From Rhodospirillales bacterium (GTDB lineage Bacteria; Pseudomonadota; Alphaproteobacteria; CACIAM-22H2), in contig JAEUKY010000085.1 of NCBI GenBank assembly GCA_016794005.1, positions 1 to 40,546 of the forward strand: 40,546 nt of DNA. Reading direction: 5' to 3'. The notes under the pieces are model-generated. The model did not search any database. It was given only the letters and a program-made list of their open reading frames with translations, and had not been told where the DNA came from. Within the stretch, counting starts at the first letter, position 1. The number at the start of each line of letters is the position of its first letter. Positions 7,374 through 16,365 of this stretch are shown in pieces. A program made the translations under genes and the position numbers.

Positions 7374-9103
7374 CCGGCAGCCGTCTGCGGACGGAACGTC
7401 GCCGGCGCGGGGTTGTCGCACAGGCGCTCGATTTCCTGCGCGGGCAGCGGGCGATGGAACAGGTAGCCCTGTCCGTGCGCGCAGCCGAGGCTGCGCAGGA
7501 GGCGCATCTGGCTCTCGCGCTCGATGCCTTCTGCCACGGTGCGCATGCCCAGCGCCTGGGCGAGCGAGACGATCACGCGCACGATCTCGAAGCTTTCCGA
7601 CTCCACGTCCATGCGCGCCACGAAGGCGCGGTCGATCTTCAGCTTGGCGAGGGGAAGGCGCGGCAGCAGCGACAGGGCCGATTGGCCGGTCCCGAAGTCG
7701 TCGATCGCGAGCGACACGCCGAGCGCCACGACCTCCTGCAGGATGCGCTGGCCGACTTCCGGATTCTCGACGACCGTCGATTCCGTCAGTTCGAGCTCGA
7801 GATGGCGCGGATCGAGATTCGAATCCGCCAGGACGCGGCGCACGAGAGCGGGCACGTCGTCCCGGTCGATCTGGCGGGCCGACAGGTTTACGGCGACGTA
7901 CTCGGGGGCGGCGGCACCGTAGCGGTCGCGCCACACCTTCATCTGCGTACAGGCGCGCCGCAGGACCCATTCGCCGATCTGGACGATCAGGCCGGACTGT
8001 TCGGCGATCGGGATGAAGACCGACGGCGGGACGGTCGTGCCGCCCTCGCGGTTCCAGCGCAGCAGCGCCTCGACTCCGCGCAGGTTGCCGCGCTGGAGAT
8101 CGACGATGGGCTGGTAGACCAGTTCGAACTCTCCGCGCTGGAGCGCCTCGCGCAGCGCCAGTTCGATCTCCAGAAGGCCGAGCGCCTCGCCGTGCCGGGT
8201 CGGCTCGAAGATCTCGATCCGACCGCCGCCGGTGCGCTTGGCGCGATGCATCGTGACGTCGGCGTTCGACAGCAGCGTCTGGACATCGGTCTCTTCGTCG
8301 GGCGACGCGAAGGCGAGGCCAAGCGAAGCGTCGATCAGCAGCGATCGGCCGGTCAGGGCGAACGCGGCCGAGAACGTGCCGAGCGCGCGTTCCGCGGCGA
8401 CGACGGCTTCCGACTTGCGCGCCACGCCGTCGACGAGAATGCCGAACTCGTCCCCGCCCAGCCGCGCGACGGGCGTGCCGGGCCCGAGTTCCCGCGACAG
8501 ACGCGCGGCGACGGCGGCGAGAAGCTCGTCGCCGGCGGGATATCCCAGCGAATCGTTGACCAGCTTGAAGCGGTCGAGGCCGACGCAGACGACCGCGATC
8601 TCGCCGCCGGAAGCGCCGGCTCGGCGGCGGGCCAGCGAATGCTCGACCTGTTCGATGAAGAGGGCGCGCGTTGGCAGGCCGGTCAGCGCGTCGCGCAGCG
8701 TGCGGTCGACGAGCTGGCGATGGGCGCGAGCCTGGTCGGTCACGTCGCGGATCGACACGACATGCCACGACATGCCGGCGACGGCACTGACCGAAAGCGT
8801 CGCGGGGAATGCCCGGCCGTCGAACGTGAGCGCGTGCACTTCGGCCGAATGCGCCCCGCGCGAATCCGACCAGATCTCCTGGATCGCATCCGCGTTCGGC
8901 ACGATGCGCGACAGAGCGACGTTCTCGAGCTCGCGCACGGTGCAGCCGAGCATCCGGCCGGCCGACGGGTTCGCGCGCAGGATCAGGCGATCTTCGCCGA
9001 CGACCAGAATCGCGTCGGCCATGGCGTCCATGATCGCGCAATCCGTCGCCGACGACAGCGGATCGGCAGACGGAATGGGGGAGTCCGGCTGGGCGCGTTT
9101 CAT
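7370..9103 (-). CDS. PAS-GGDEF-EAL cyclic-di-GMP turnover protein
   Basis: A 577-residue cytoplasmic protein without membrane segments. A PAS sensor (about residues 25-122) leads through a short helix to a GGDEF domain (135-300) and an EAL domain (about 308-560). The cyclase motif is an intact GGDEF at 216-220 and the phosphodiesterase motif an intact EAL at 345-347, with ELTES, DDFGTG and AEGIE also present, so both activities are possible. The position normally holding the RxxD inhibitory site reads GPGT (207-210), so that product feedback site is lost. It is transcribed alone, convergent with the DMT gene. The PAS ligand is unknown. The start ATG has AAAGGGCG before it. Confidence 0.93.
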   Translation of the reverse strand: MKRAQPDSPIPSADPLSSATDCAIMDAMADAILVVGEDRLILRANPSAGRMLGCTVRELENVALSRIVPNADAIQEIWSDSRGAHSAEVHALTFDGRAFPATLSVSAVAGMSWHVVSIRDVTDQARAHRQLVDRTLRDALTGLPTRALFIEQVEHSLARRRAGASGGEIAVVCVGLDRFKLVNDSLGYPAGDELLAAVAARLSRELGPGTPVARLGGDEFGILVDGVARKSEAVVAAERALGTFSAAFALTGRSLLIDASLGLAFASPDEETDVQTLLSNADVTMHRAKRTGGGRIEIFEPTRHGEALGLLEIELALREALQRGEFELVYQPIVDLQRGNLRGVEALLRWNREGGTTVPPSVFIPIAEQSGLIVQIGEWVLRRACTQMKVWRDRYGAAAPEYVAVNLSARQIDRDDVPALVRRVLADSNLDPRHLELELTESTVVENPEVGQRILQEVVALGVSLAIDDFGTGQSALSLLPRLPLAKLKIDRAFVARMDVESESFEIVRVIVSLAQALGMRTVAEGIERESQMRLLRSLGCAHGQGYLFHRPLPAQEIERLCDNPAPATFRPQTAAG

Positions 9104-9160
9104 GCGCCCTTTATCGTGCCCGCCGTATTTATGAACGGTTAAAGATAAAATTGAAGACGT

Positions 9161-9691
9161 CTACGTCGCGCCGCGAACGACCTGGTGGCCCATCTGGTTG
9201 ATCAGGCGGTCAATCGCCGGATCGTCGAACGATTCCGGCCGCTTCAACCATCCATGCACCGCGACCACGGGGCCGCGCGGCGTGCACAGTACGGCGTGCA
9301 CGTTAATTCTTGCGGGATCCTTTTCGAATCGCGGTGCGCGCCCGGCACAAATCCCGGGAAAGTCCGGCTGACGGACGGTCCGCGCCTCGAACACGAAGAC
9401 GATGCGATAGTCGCCCGTCGCCTTGCTCCGATCGGTCTCGAATTTCAGCCACGGATGCGGATTGGCCTCGCGCAGGACCTTGGCGACGCGCTCGCGCAGG
9501 GCCGTCTGCCCGGTCCCGTCCGCTTCCATCGTCTCGACAAGGAGCGGGCCTTCGACCGACGCCGCCTGCAGGATCTGCGGCACGTCGGCGCCCATCGTGT
9601 AGACGACCTGGCTGGCGACCAGCCGTTCGCACCCGATCAGCGCCAGAAGGCTTCCCAGCAATCCCATGGCCGTCACCCAGTTCCCGCGCAT
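9161..9691 (-). CDS. Putative lipoprotein, DUF4136-like
   Basis: A 176-residue protein. Residues 1-21 form a short signal peptide ending in a lipobox, LLALIGC, with Cys21 as the likely lipidated residue, so it should be anchored in the envelope. The rest alternates strand and helix and includes DYRIVFVFEARTV, ICAGRAPRFEKDPARINVHAVLC and AVHGWLKRP. The two cysteines in the ICAG and AVLC segments may form a disulfide. The pattern weakly resembles DUF4136-type envelope lipoproteins, but I do not recognise a specific family. It lies four bases after ybjQ on the same strand and is probably co-transcribed. An internal Met nine residues in could also be the start. Confidence 0.7.
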   Translation of the reverse strand: MRGNWVTAMGLLGSLLALIGCERLVASQVVYTMGADVPQILQAASVEGPLLVETMEADGTGQTALRERVAKVLREANPHPWLKFETDRSKATGDYRIVFVFEARTVRQPDFPGICAGRAPRFEKDPARINVHAVLCTPRGPVVAVHGWLKRPESFDDPAIDRLINQMGHQVVRGAT

Positions 9692-9695
9692 GCGC

Positions 9696-10019
9696 CTAGC
9701 CGAGCTTCACGGCCGTGCCGTTCGCCGCGACCATCAGCAGCATCTTGCTGTCGCCGCCGATCGTCTGATAGTCGAGATCGATGCCGATGACGGCGTCGGC
9801 GCCGAGTTCCTTGGCGCGCGCCTCGAGTTCGCCAAGCGCTTCGCGCTTGGCATCGGCGAAGACCTTCTCGTAACTGCCCACGCGCCCGCCGACCCAGTCG
9901 CGGATCGAGGCGAAGAAGTCCTTGAACACGTTCGACCCGAGAACGACGTCCGACGACACGATGCCCAGATGGGCGGTGACGCGCTTCCCGTCGACCGTCG
10001 GCGTGGTAGTGAGAATCAT
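9696..10019 (-). CDS. ybjQ: YbjQ family protein (UPF0145, heavy-metal-binding-like fold)
   Basis: A 107-residue protein of standard YbjQ length. The features GIVSSDVVLGSNVFKDFFASI, VGGRVGSYEKVFADAKREAL and LGADAVIGIDLDYQTIG are diagnostic, and it ends AANGTAVKLG. Members form small multimers with an alpha/beta fold; despite the heavy-metal label no function is established. The start is preceded by GGGAGCG. A predicted lipoprotein follows after four bases. Confidence 0.9.
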   Translation of the reverse strand: MILTTTPTVDGKRVTAHLGIVSSDVVLGSNVFKDFFASIRDWVGGRVGSYEKVFADAKREALGELEARAKELGADAVIGIDLDYQTIGGDSKMLLMVAANGTAVKLG

Positions 10020-10081
10020 GGCGTCGCTCCCGCTGGACGAAATATTGGTGTCCGGAACCTAGCAGCCGCCGCGACGGCTGC

Positions 10082-12949
10082 CTACCTTTGTGCGCTAGCC
10101 ACCCGCCGGGCCGGGCAGTTGCGCGCGATCGCGTCGAGCAATGCGGCCTTCCGGTACGGCTTGGGCAGGAAATCGTCCATTCCGGCGTCGAGGCACTCGG
10201 CCGCGTGACTCTGGAAGGCATTCGCCGTCACCGCGACGATCGGCACGCCGGCCGCCTCGCTGTCCAGTGCCCGGATCGCGCGTGCGGCGGCGAGGCCATC
10301 CATTTCGGGCATGTGGATGTCCATCAGAACGATGTCGTAGGGGTGCGCGCGGACGGCCGCCAGTGCCGCGGCACCGTCGGCGGCAAGATCGGCGGTCAGC
10401 CCGACGCTTTCGAGCATCGAGAGCGCCACGAGGCGATTGGTCTCGTTGTCTTCGACGAGCAGGATGCGCAGCGGACCGCCGTCGGGCCGGCGCAGTGCCG
10501 CGATGCCGCCGGCCGTCTCGTTGCGCGCGGCTTCGACGAGAGCGGCGCGCTCCGCGACGGCGAAGGGAAGGCGCGTCTCGAACACGCTGCCGCGGCCGAC
10601 CTCGCTTGCCACGCCGATCGTCCCGCCCATGCGCGCGACGAGGCTGCGGCATATCGCGAGCCCCAGCCCGGTGCCGCCGTATCGCCGCGTGATCGAACTG
10701 TCGAGCTGGTTGAATTCGCGGAAAAGGTCGGCGCGGCGCTCTTCGGGAATGCCGATGCCCGTGTCGTGGACCGAGAACCGGATCCAGGCGCGCTCGTCCG
10801 GCGCGTCGGCAAGCCGCGCGATCTCGAGCCGGACGGATCCGCGCGCGGTGAACTTCACGGCGTTCCCGACGAGATTGATCAGGACCTGGCGCACGCGCAC
10901 GCTGTCGCCGACGAGGATGTCCGGCACGTCGGCGGCGACGGCGAGCGAGACGGGGAGTCCCTTCGCGGCCGCACGCGGCTCGACGATGTCGATCACGCCC
11001 TGCGCCAGCGCCGCCGGCTCGAACGGCAGGGCGTCGAACGCCATCTTCCCGGCTTCGAGCTTCGACAGGTCGAGGATGTCGTTGATGATCTGCAGGAGGA
11101 TCTCGCCCGAATCGCGGATCGTCTCGACCGCGCGGCGCTGGTCGGGCTGGAGCTTGCCGTCGAGCAGAACGCCCGCCATGCCGATGACGCCGTTCATCGG
11201 CGTGCGGATCTCGTGGCTCATCGAGGCGAGGAACTCCGACTTCGCGCGGTTGGCCTTCTCGGCCGCCTCGCGTGCGGCCTCCGCCTCGTCGCGCGCGGCG
11301 GCGAGCCGCGCCTGGCTCTCGTGGCGTTCCGACGCGTCGCGCTCGATCGCGACGTAGTGGGTGAGCCGTCCGCGCTCGAAGATGGGATCGAGGCGGATGT
11401 CGACCCAGCCCGACGAGCCGTCCTTGCGCGGCAGCAGCAGTTCGCCCCGGAACGGGACGCCGTCGCGGATCGCCGCCCACAGGCCGGCGGCGGCCTGACG
11501 ATCGGCGTCGGTACCCAGCAGGCGGCGCGGCGGCTGGCCGACGACCTCGCCTGCGGAGAAGCCCGTCAGCCGCTCGAACGCGCGGTTGACGAAGGCGATC
11601 TCGACGCGCCGGTCGCGATGGCCGCTCGCCTCGACGACCGTGACCGCGTCGTTGGCGTTGTCGATGGCGCTCTGGAGAAGTTCGAGGCTCCGGCGCGCGC
11701 GGACTTCCTCGGTGACAAGGCGCCCGGCGCCGCGATAGCCGACGAAGGCGCCGGAATCGTCGAACAGCGGGATACCCGACACGTCCACCCATTCGAGCGC
11801 GCCGCTTCCCTGCCGAAGCGGATAGACGAAGTTCCGGAACGGGCGATGGGAGGCGAGCGCCCGGCGATGCGCCTCGATCTCGGATTCCGGAAAGCCGTCG
11901 ACGGTCTCCATCAGGTCGATGCGCGTTCGGCCCAGCGTCGTCGTCAGGTCGAGCGCCAGCACGCCGCGCGGATCCGATACGAACGTGAAGCGGTGTTCGT
12001 GGTCGGTTTCCCAGAACCAGTCGGACGTCACCTGCGCGAAGTCGCGCAGCCGGATCTCGCTGTCGGCGAGCTGCTTGAGCGTGCGCCGCGCCTCGGTGAC
12101 GTCGCGATAGGTCGCCACGCGTCCGCCGTCGGCGGTCTGCCGCTGCATGCCTTCGATGATCTGGCCCGTACGCATGCGCAGTTCGTAAGGCACGCCCGGC
12201 CGGTCGCGCCGCAGGCGCGCGGCCTGCAGGATCTCGTCGATCGACCGGAAGCCCTCGTAGACGTCGGCCTGCGCGTCGAGGCGGATGATGTCCTCGTGCG
12301 CGATACCCACATGCAGGCGGTCGCGCAGATGCGGGAACAGCTCGACGAAGCGGTCGTTCCAGATCGCCAGCCGATTCTCGGTGTCGTAAAGCGTGAATCC
12401 GTCGGTCATGGCCGCGATGCCGTCGCGGAACCGCTGGTCGCTGATCGCGAGTGCCCGCAACGCCGCGCGCTCGGCCGTGATGTCGCGCACGATGACGACG
12501 CGCCCGCCGTCGGCCGTGCGTCGTTCAATCCCTTCGACCACTTTCGGGCCGGGCAGCTCGAGTATGAAGGGGGCCTCGGTCGCGGCGCGGCCGGCGCGGC
12601 TGGCGGCGATGAAGCGCTCGCGCTCGTCCGGCCGGCCGGCCCAGACGGAATCGCCGGCGACCGCGGCGAGGACCTCGCCGAACGGCATCCCGGCGCGGAT
12701 GCGCCCGCGCGCCTCGGGAAAATCGACGACGTAGAGCGCGTTCCACGTGACCAGCCGGTCGTCCGCGTCGTACAGCGCGAACCCTTCGCCCAGCGCTTCG
12801 AGCCCTTCGCGGAAGCGGGCTTCGGCGGCGTGGGCTCCCGGGTCTTCCGCCAGCCGCGCGCCGTGCGAACCCAGCATCGCGCCAAGCCGTGCCGCCAAAC
12901 GGTGGAACGGAGAGGGCGGCTCGTTCGGGTCGGGATCGTTCGTCGGCAT
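10082..12949 (-). CDS. Hybrid sensor histidine kinase with four PAS domains and a receiver
   Basis: A 955-residue protein with no clear membrane segment, so probably cytoplasmic. Four PAS-like domains occupy about residues 40-545. The first two are similar to each other: each has ALYD/TLYD, a WN motif, an IERRTADGGRV or MQRQTADGGRV strand and a terminal RDIT/RDVT, pointing to an internal duplication. A coiled segment leads to HisKA with the phospho-accepting His579 in SHEIRTPMNG, then HATPase_c (NLVGNAVKF, DTGIGIP, GGTGLGLAI), then a receiver with Asp877 in VLMDIHMPEMDG and the conserved Lys in LPKPY. No Hpt or separate response regulator is adjacent, so its phosphorelay partner is elsewhere. 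The ATG at 12949 precedes a Pro-rich leader; no strong ribosome site is visible. Confidence 0.93.
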   Translation of the reverse strand: MPTNDPDPNEPPSPFHRLAARLGAMLGSHGARLAEDPGAHAAEARFREGLEALGEGFALYDADDRLVTWNALYVVDFPEARGRIRAGMPFGEVLAAVAGDSVWAGRPDERERFIAASRAGRAATEAPFILELPGPKVVEGIERRTADGGRVVIVRDITAERAALRALAISDQRFRDGIAAMTDGFTLYDTENRLAIWNDRFVELFPHLRDRLHVGIAHEDIIRLDAQADVYEGFRSIDEILQAARLRRDRPGVPYELRMRTGQIIEGMQRQTADGGRVATYRDVTEARRTLKQLADSEIRLRDFAQVTSDWFWETDHEHRFTFVSDPRGVLALDLTTTLGRTRIDLMETVDGFPESEIEAHRRALASHRPFRNFVYPLRQGSGALEWVDVSGIPLFDDSGAFVGYRGAGRLVTEEVRARRSLELLQSAIDNANDAVTVVEASGHRDRRVEIAFVNRAFERLTGFSAGEVVGQPPRRLLGTDADRQAAAGLWAAIRDGVPFRGELLLPRKDGSSGWVDIRLDPIFERGRLTHYVAIERDASERHESQARLAAARDEAEAAREAAEKANRAKSEFLASMSHEIRTPMNGVIGMAGVLLDGKLQPDQRRAVETIRDSGEILLQIINDILDLSKLEAGKMAFDALPFEPAALAQGVIDIVEPRAAAKGLPVSLAVAADVPDILVGDSVRVRQVLINLVGNAVKFTARGSVRLEIARLADAPDERAWIRFSVHDTGIGIPEERRADLFREFNQLDSSITRRYGGTGLGLAICRSLVARMGGTIGVASEVGRGSVFETRLPFAVAERAALVEAARNETAGGIAALRRPDGGPLRILLVEDNETNRLVALSMLESVGLTADLAADGAAALAAVRAHPYDIVLMDIHMPEMDGLAAARAIRALDSEAAGVPIVAVTANAFQSHAAECLDAGMDDFLPKPYRKAALLDAIARNCPARRVASAQR

Positions 12950-13017
12950 CGTCGGTTTCGCGGGAGGGAAGTCCGGAAACTCTAGCCCATGCCCGCCGTT
13001 CCGCGAAGGGCCGGGCG

Positions 13018-13923
13018 TCAGCCGCCGGCGGCCTCGACCTCTTCGCGCGTCGGGCAGCCGAGCCGCCCGCCGAAGCGCGTGCACTTGATCGAGGCGGCGA
13101 CGCACGCGAACCGCGCGGCGGCTTCGATCGGCCGTCCTTCCGCGATCATCAGGGCCAGCGCGCCGTGGAACACGTCGCCCGCACTCAGCGTATCGACGAC
13201 GTCGACCTTGGGGGCCGGAACGCGGCGAACGGCGCCGTTCTCGATCCACGCGTAGCCCGCCGGTCCGCAGCTCGCCCCGACATGGCCGCCATGCTCGGCG
13301 GCGACGCGCTTCAGCGCCGTCTCGAGATCGTCCGTACCCGCATACGCGAAAATCCCCTGATCGGAGAAGACGGCGTGCGTGGCGAGCGGCACGAGGCGGC
13401 GCAGCACGTCGAGCGGTGCGGTCTCGCCGTCGACCATCGCGCGCAGGCCGGCGCGGCGCGCTGCCGTCAGCCCGGCATGCGCACCCTCCGGCCAACGCAC
13501 CTCGCAATGGAAGAAGTCGGCGTCCTTCAGCCGCTCGACCGGGAACCAGTCGGCCGACTTGTCGAGGCCGGGATCGTGGAACGGCACGACCAGCCGGTCG
13601 CCGTTCGCGTCGACGATGACGCTCGAATGCGAGGATCTGCCGCCGGGAATCATGCGGAAGGACGCGACGTCGACCCCGGTCGCGGCAAGCTCGGCGCGCA
13701 TGGCGATGCCCTCGGGATCGTCGCCCAGGCGCGCCCAAATCTCGGCGTCGCCGCCGAGCCGCTGGAACGCGCAGGCGGCCGAGATCGCCATGCCGTCGGC
13801 AACGCGCCGGGCGTCGGTCGAGACGATCTTGACGGGGGCCGGCGGGATCGACGGGACGCGGTAGATGCTCGTGAGGCACACCGCCCCGACCGCGACGAGG
13901 CGCTTCCTGGGAGACGATTTCAT
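13018..13923 (-). CDS. PfkB family carbohydrate kinase
   Basis: A 301-residue ribokinase-like kinase. The start at ATG 13923 gives MKSSPRKRLVAVGAVCLTS; a longer open frame upstream has no family sequence. The fold is shown by ADGMAISAACAFQRLGGDAE (substrate region), VVPFHDPGLDKSADWFP, and the signature DTLSAGDVFHGALALMIAEG near residues 240-260, which carries the catalytic base Asp and the anion hole. The usual GAGD is SAGD here, a tolerated change. The end, IKCTRFGGRLGCPTREEV, resembles sugar kinases of the ketohexokinase or YihV type. It phosphorylates a sugar or nucleoside with ATP; the neighbours do not reveal which. It lies 68 bases before the hybrid kinase gene and is divergent from the TPR gene. 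Confidence 0.9.
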   Translation of the reverse strand: MKSSPRKRLVAVGAVCLTSIYRVPSIPPAPVKIVSTDARRVADGMAISAACAFQRLGGDAEIWARLGDDPEGIAMRAELAATGVDVASFRMIPGGRSSHSSVIVDANGDRLVVPFHDPGLDKSADWFPVERLKDADFFHCEVRWPEGAHAGLTAARRAGLRAMVDGETAPLDVLRRLVPLATHAVFSDQGIFAYAGTDDLETALKRVAAEHGGHVGASCGPAGYAWIENGAVRRVPAPKVDVVDTLSAGDVFHGALALMIAEGRPIEAAARFACVAASIKCTRFGGRLGCPTREEVEAAGG

Positions 13924-13994
13924 GACAGGCAGGACTATAGCCAATCCCGGCCGCTTGGCGAAAAAGATAGAAACCCGCCGGCGAATGCGCGAAA

Positions 13995-14624
13995 TTGTCG
14001 GGCGTGAAGCAGGAACGCAAGCAACCCGCACTTCGGAGCACGGCCGACCGTCCGCCGGTCGCCGCGGCCCCGCGCGTGCCCGACATCTCGGGGGCGCTGC
14101 GCCGCGTGCTGACGCTTTGCGACCGCCCGCCGCCGGCCGGCCTGCCCAAGCGCCTGGACGCGCTGTTCCGCGAACTGCAGCGCGAGAAGCCGCCGCGCGG
14201 CGCCGAAGAGACGGGCGATCTGATCTGGGCGCTGTGGACAGACCATTCCGAACCGGCGGCGGTCGATGCGATGCATGCCGCGATCGGCCAGATCGTCGCC
14301 AAGGAAAGCGACCGTGCGCGCGATACGCTCGACGATCTGTGCGCGCGCTATCCCGACTGGGCAGAGGCCTGGAACAAGCGCGCGACGCTGGCCTTCATGG
14401 AAACCCGGGACGCCGACGCCGTGGCCGACATCGTCGAGACCTTGGCGCGCGAACCCCGCCATTACGGGGCCTTGGCCGGGTTCGGTCAGATCGCGATGCG
14501 CCAGGGCCATCCGGCAGCGGCCCTTGCGGCATACGAACGGGCGCTGATCCTGAATCCGCACCTGAACGAACTTCTTAAGGCCGCAGAAGACCTTCGCGAG
14601 CTCTACGCCGCCCGTCCCAACTGA
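13995..14624 (+). CDS. Tetratricopeptide-repeat protein
   Basis: A 209-residue soluble protein. After a basic, low-complexity leader (residues 1-35) it has a helical region and then TPR-like helices. The clearest repeats are WAEAWNKRATLAFMETRDADA and HYGALAGFGQIAMRQGHPAA followed by ALAAYERALILNPHLNELLK, which fit the W-LG-Y-A-P pattern. TPRs mediate protein contacts. The start is uncertain: TTG 13995 or GTG 14004 are possible and neither has a strong ribosome site. It is divergent from the PfkB gene and followed by a hairpin near 14645. Partners are unknown. Confidence 0.75.
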   Translation: MSGVKQERKQPALRSTADRPPVAAAPRVPDISGALRRVLTLCDRPPPAGLPKRLDALFRELQREKPPRGAEETGDLIWALWTDHSEPAAVDAMHAAIGQIVAKESDRARDTLDDLCARYPDWAEAWNKRATLAFMETRDADAVADIVETLAREPRHYGALAGFGQIAMRQGHPAAALAAYERALILNPHLNELLKAAEDLRELYAARPN

Positions 14625-14644
14625 CATTCGTATGCCTCCGAGGC

Positions 14645-14672
14645 GGCCCGGCTTGGATTCGGCCCGGGTTTT
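14645..14672 (+). terminator. Probable terminator after the TPR gene
   Basis: GCCCGG pairs with CCGGGT around an 11-base loop, followed by a short T-run. It ends about 48 bases before the next start and separates two co-directional genes of unrelated type. Confidence 0.4.
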
Positions 14673-14719
14673 GCTACTCTTGGTGCAATCCACGCGCACT
14701 CCCTCGGAGGGGGACAAAG

Positions 14720-16312
14720 ATGAAAAAGACCGCTCTTGCCGGCGTCCTCGCCGGATTTTTCGCCGTTGCCGCGATCCCGATGCCGCTCGACGCCAAGCCG
14801 TTCCGCTGGGCGAACGACGGCGACGTCAACTCGATGGACCCGTACGCGCGCAACGAAACCTTCCTGCTGACCTTCACGCAGAACATCTACGAACCGCTCG
14901 TGCGCCGCGACGCCAACCTCAAGCTCGAAGCCTCGCTTGCGACCGAATGGCGGCAGTCCGCCCCCACCGTGTGGCGCTTCACGCTGCGCCAGAACGTCAG
15001 GTTCCACGACGGCACGCCCTTCACGGCCGACGACGTGCTTTTCTCGCTCGAACGCGTGAAGAGCGGCGGCTCGAACCTCAAAGGCACGCTCGCCAGCGCC
15101 AAGGGGGCGCGCAAGATCGACAGCCACACGGTCGAATTCGACACCGACGGCGTCGACCCGATCTTCCCCGAGCAGCTCTCGACCTGGGGCATCATGTCGA
15201 AGGCATGGGCGGAGAAGAACAACGCCACCGTCGCCGCCGACATCACTAAGAACGAGGAAAGCTATGCCACGCGCAATGCGAACGGCACGGGCCCGTTCGT
15301 GCTGCGCACGCGCGAGCCGGACGTGCGCACGGTACTGGTCCCGAACCCGGGCTGGTGGGACAAGCCCGTGCACAACATCACCGAGGCGAGCTTCTTCCGC
15401 ATCGGCAACGACGCGACGCGCATGGCCGCCCTGCTGTCGGGCGAAGTCGATTTCGTCTACACGGTGCCGCCGCAGGATCAGGAGCGGCTCAGCCGCACGC
15501 CGGGCCTGAAGCTCGTCCAGGGGCCGGAGCTGCGCATCATCTACCTGTCGTTCGACCAGATGCGCGCGGAACTGACCGATTCGGCCGTCAAGGGCAAGAA
15601 TCCCTTCAAGGACAAGCGCGTGCGCCAGGCCTTCTACCAGGCGATCGACGTCGAGGCGATCAAGAGCCGCGTGATGCGCAACCAGTCGGTTCCGACGGGC
15701 TCGCTGATCGCGCCCGGCGTCAACGGCTACACGGCCGAGATGGGCCGGCGTGCCGCTCCGTTCGATCCGGCGGCGGCCCAGAGGCTGCTGGCGGAGGCCG
15801 GCTATCCCAACGGCTTCGAGGTCACGCTCGACTGTCCGAACGACCGCTACGTCAACGACGAGGGCATCTGCACGGCTGCCGTGGCGATGCTGGCGCGCAT
15901 CGGCATGAAGGTGAATCTCAACGCCCAGACCCGCGCGCGCTTCTTCGCCAAGGTCAACACGCCGGGCTTCAACACGTCGTTCTACCTGCTGGGCTGGACG
16001 CCGGCCACCTACGACGCCCACAACGTCCTGTTCAACCTGATGCACACGCGCGACGCGGCGCGCAGCCGGGGCCAGTTCAACAACGGCGGCTATTCGAATC
16101 CGGAGGTCGACAAGCTGACGGATCTGGTCTCGGTCGAGACAGATCCCGCGAAACGCCAGGAGATGATCGGCCGGGCCTTCAAGCATCTCGCCGACGATTT
16201 CGGCTACATCCCGCTCCACCAGCAGACGATCGTGTGGGCGATGAAGCAGAACATCGACGTCGTCCAGATGGCGGACAACTACTTCCCGCTGCGGCTGGTC
16301 AACATCAAGTAA
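14720..16312 (+). CDS. ABC transporter substrate-binding protein, family 5 (peptide/opine type)
   Basis: A 530-residue periplasmic protein. Residues 1-25 are a signal peptide (two lysines, hydrophobic core, probable cleavage after PLDA). The mature part has the family 5 signature: NIYEPLVRRDANLKLEASLA, RFHDGTPFTADDVLFSLERV, a GTGPFVLR segment, VRQAFYQAIDVEAI and YSNPEVDKL. Relatives bind di- or oligopeptides, opines, nickel or sugars and deliver them to inner-membrane permeases. No permease or ATPase gene adjoins it, so it must use components encoded elsewhere or act as a sensor. A strong GGAGGGGG precedes the ATG, and a hairpin terminator follows, so it is monocistronic. Confidence 0.93.
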   Translation: MKKTALAGVLAGFFAVAAIPMPLDAKPFRWANDGDVNSMDPYARNETFLLTFTQNIYEPLVRRDANLKLEASLATEWRQSAPTVWRFTLRQNVRFHDGTPFTADDVLFSLERVKSGGSNLKGTLASAKGARKIDSHTVEFDTDGVDPIFPEQLSTWGIMSKAWAEKNNATVAADITKNEESYATRNANGTGPFVLRTREPDVRTVLVPNPGWWDKPVHNITEASFFRIGNDATRMAALLSGEVDFVYTVPPQDQERLSRTPGLKLVQGPELRIIYLSFDQMRAELTDSAVKGKNPFKDKRVRQAFYQAIDVEAIKSRVMRNQSVPTGSLIAPGVNGYTAEMGRRAAPFDPAAAQRLLAEAGYPNGFEVTLDCPNDRYVNDEGICTAAVAMLARIGMKVNLNAQTRARFFAKVNTPGFNTSFYLLGWTPATYDAHNVLFNLMHTRDAARSRGQFNNGGYSNPEVDKLTDLVSVETDPAKRQEMIGRAFKHLADDFGYIPLHQQTIVWAMKQNIDVVQMADNYFPLRLVNIK

Positions 16313-16328
16313 TCCGCGAGGATCGGGG

Positions 16329-16364
16329 AAGGGGCGGTACCGGCGACGGCGCCGCCCTTTCGTT
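16329..16364 (+). terminator. Terminator after the family 5 binding-protein gene
   Basis: AAGGGGCGG and CCGCCCTT pair with one bulged G, the stem continuing through CCG/CGG around a GCGA loop, followed by TTTCGTTTT. It lies 16 bases after the stop. Confidence 0.7.
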
Positions 16365-16365
16365 T

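Noticed and set aside
5867-9142. A 1091-codon plus-strand frame across phaB, the DMT gene and the GGDEF-EAL gene
   Set aside because: It crosses three well-supported genes in both orientations and shows no recognisable motif.
10088-12985. A 965-codon open frame on the plus strand opposite the hybrid kinase
   Set aside because: Its translation is Arg/Asp/Glu/Ala-rich with no domains, and it mirrors the high third-position GC of the kinase frame. It is a shadow of the real gene.
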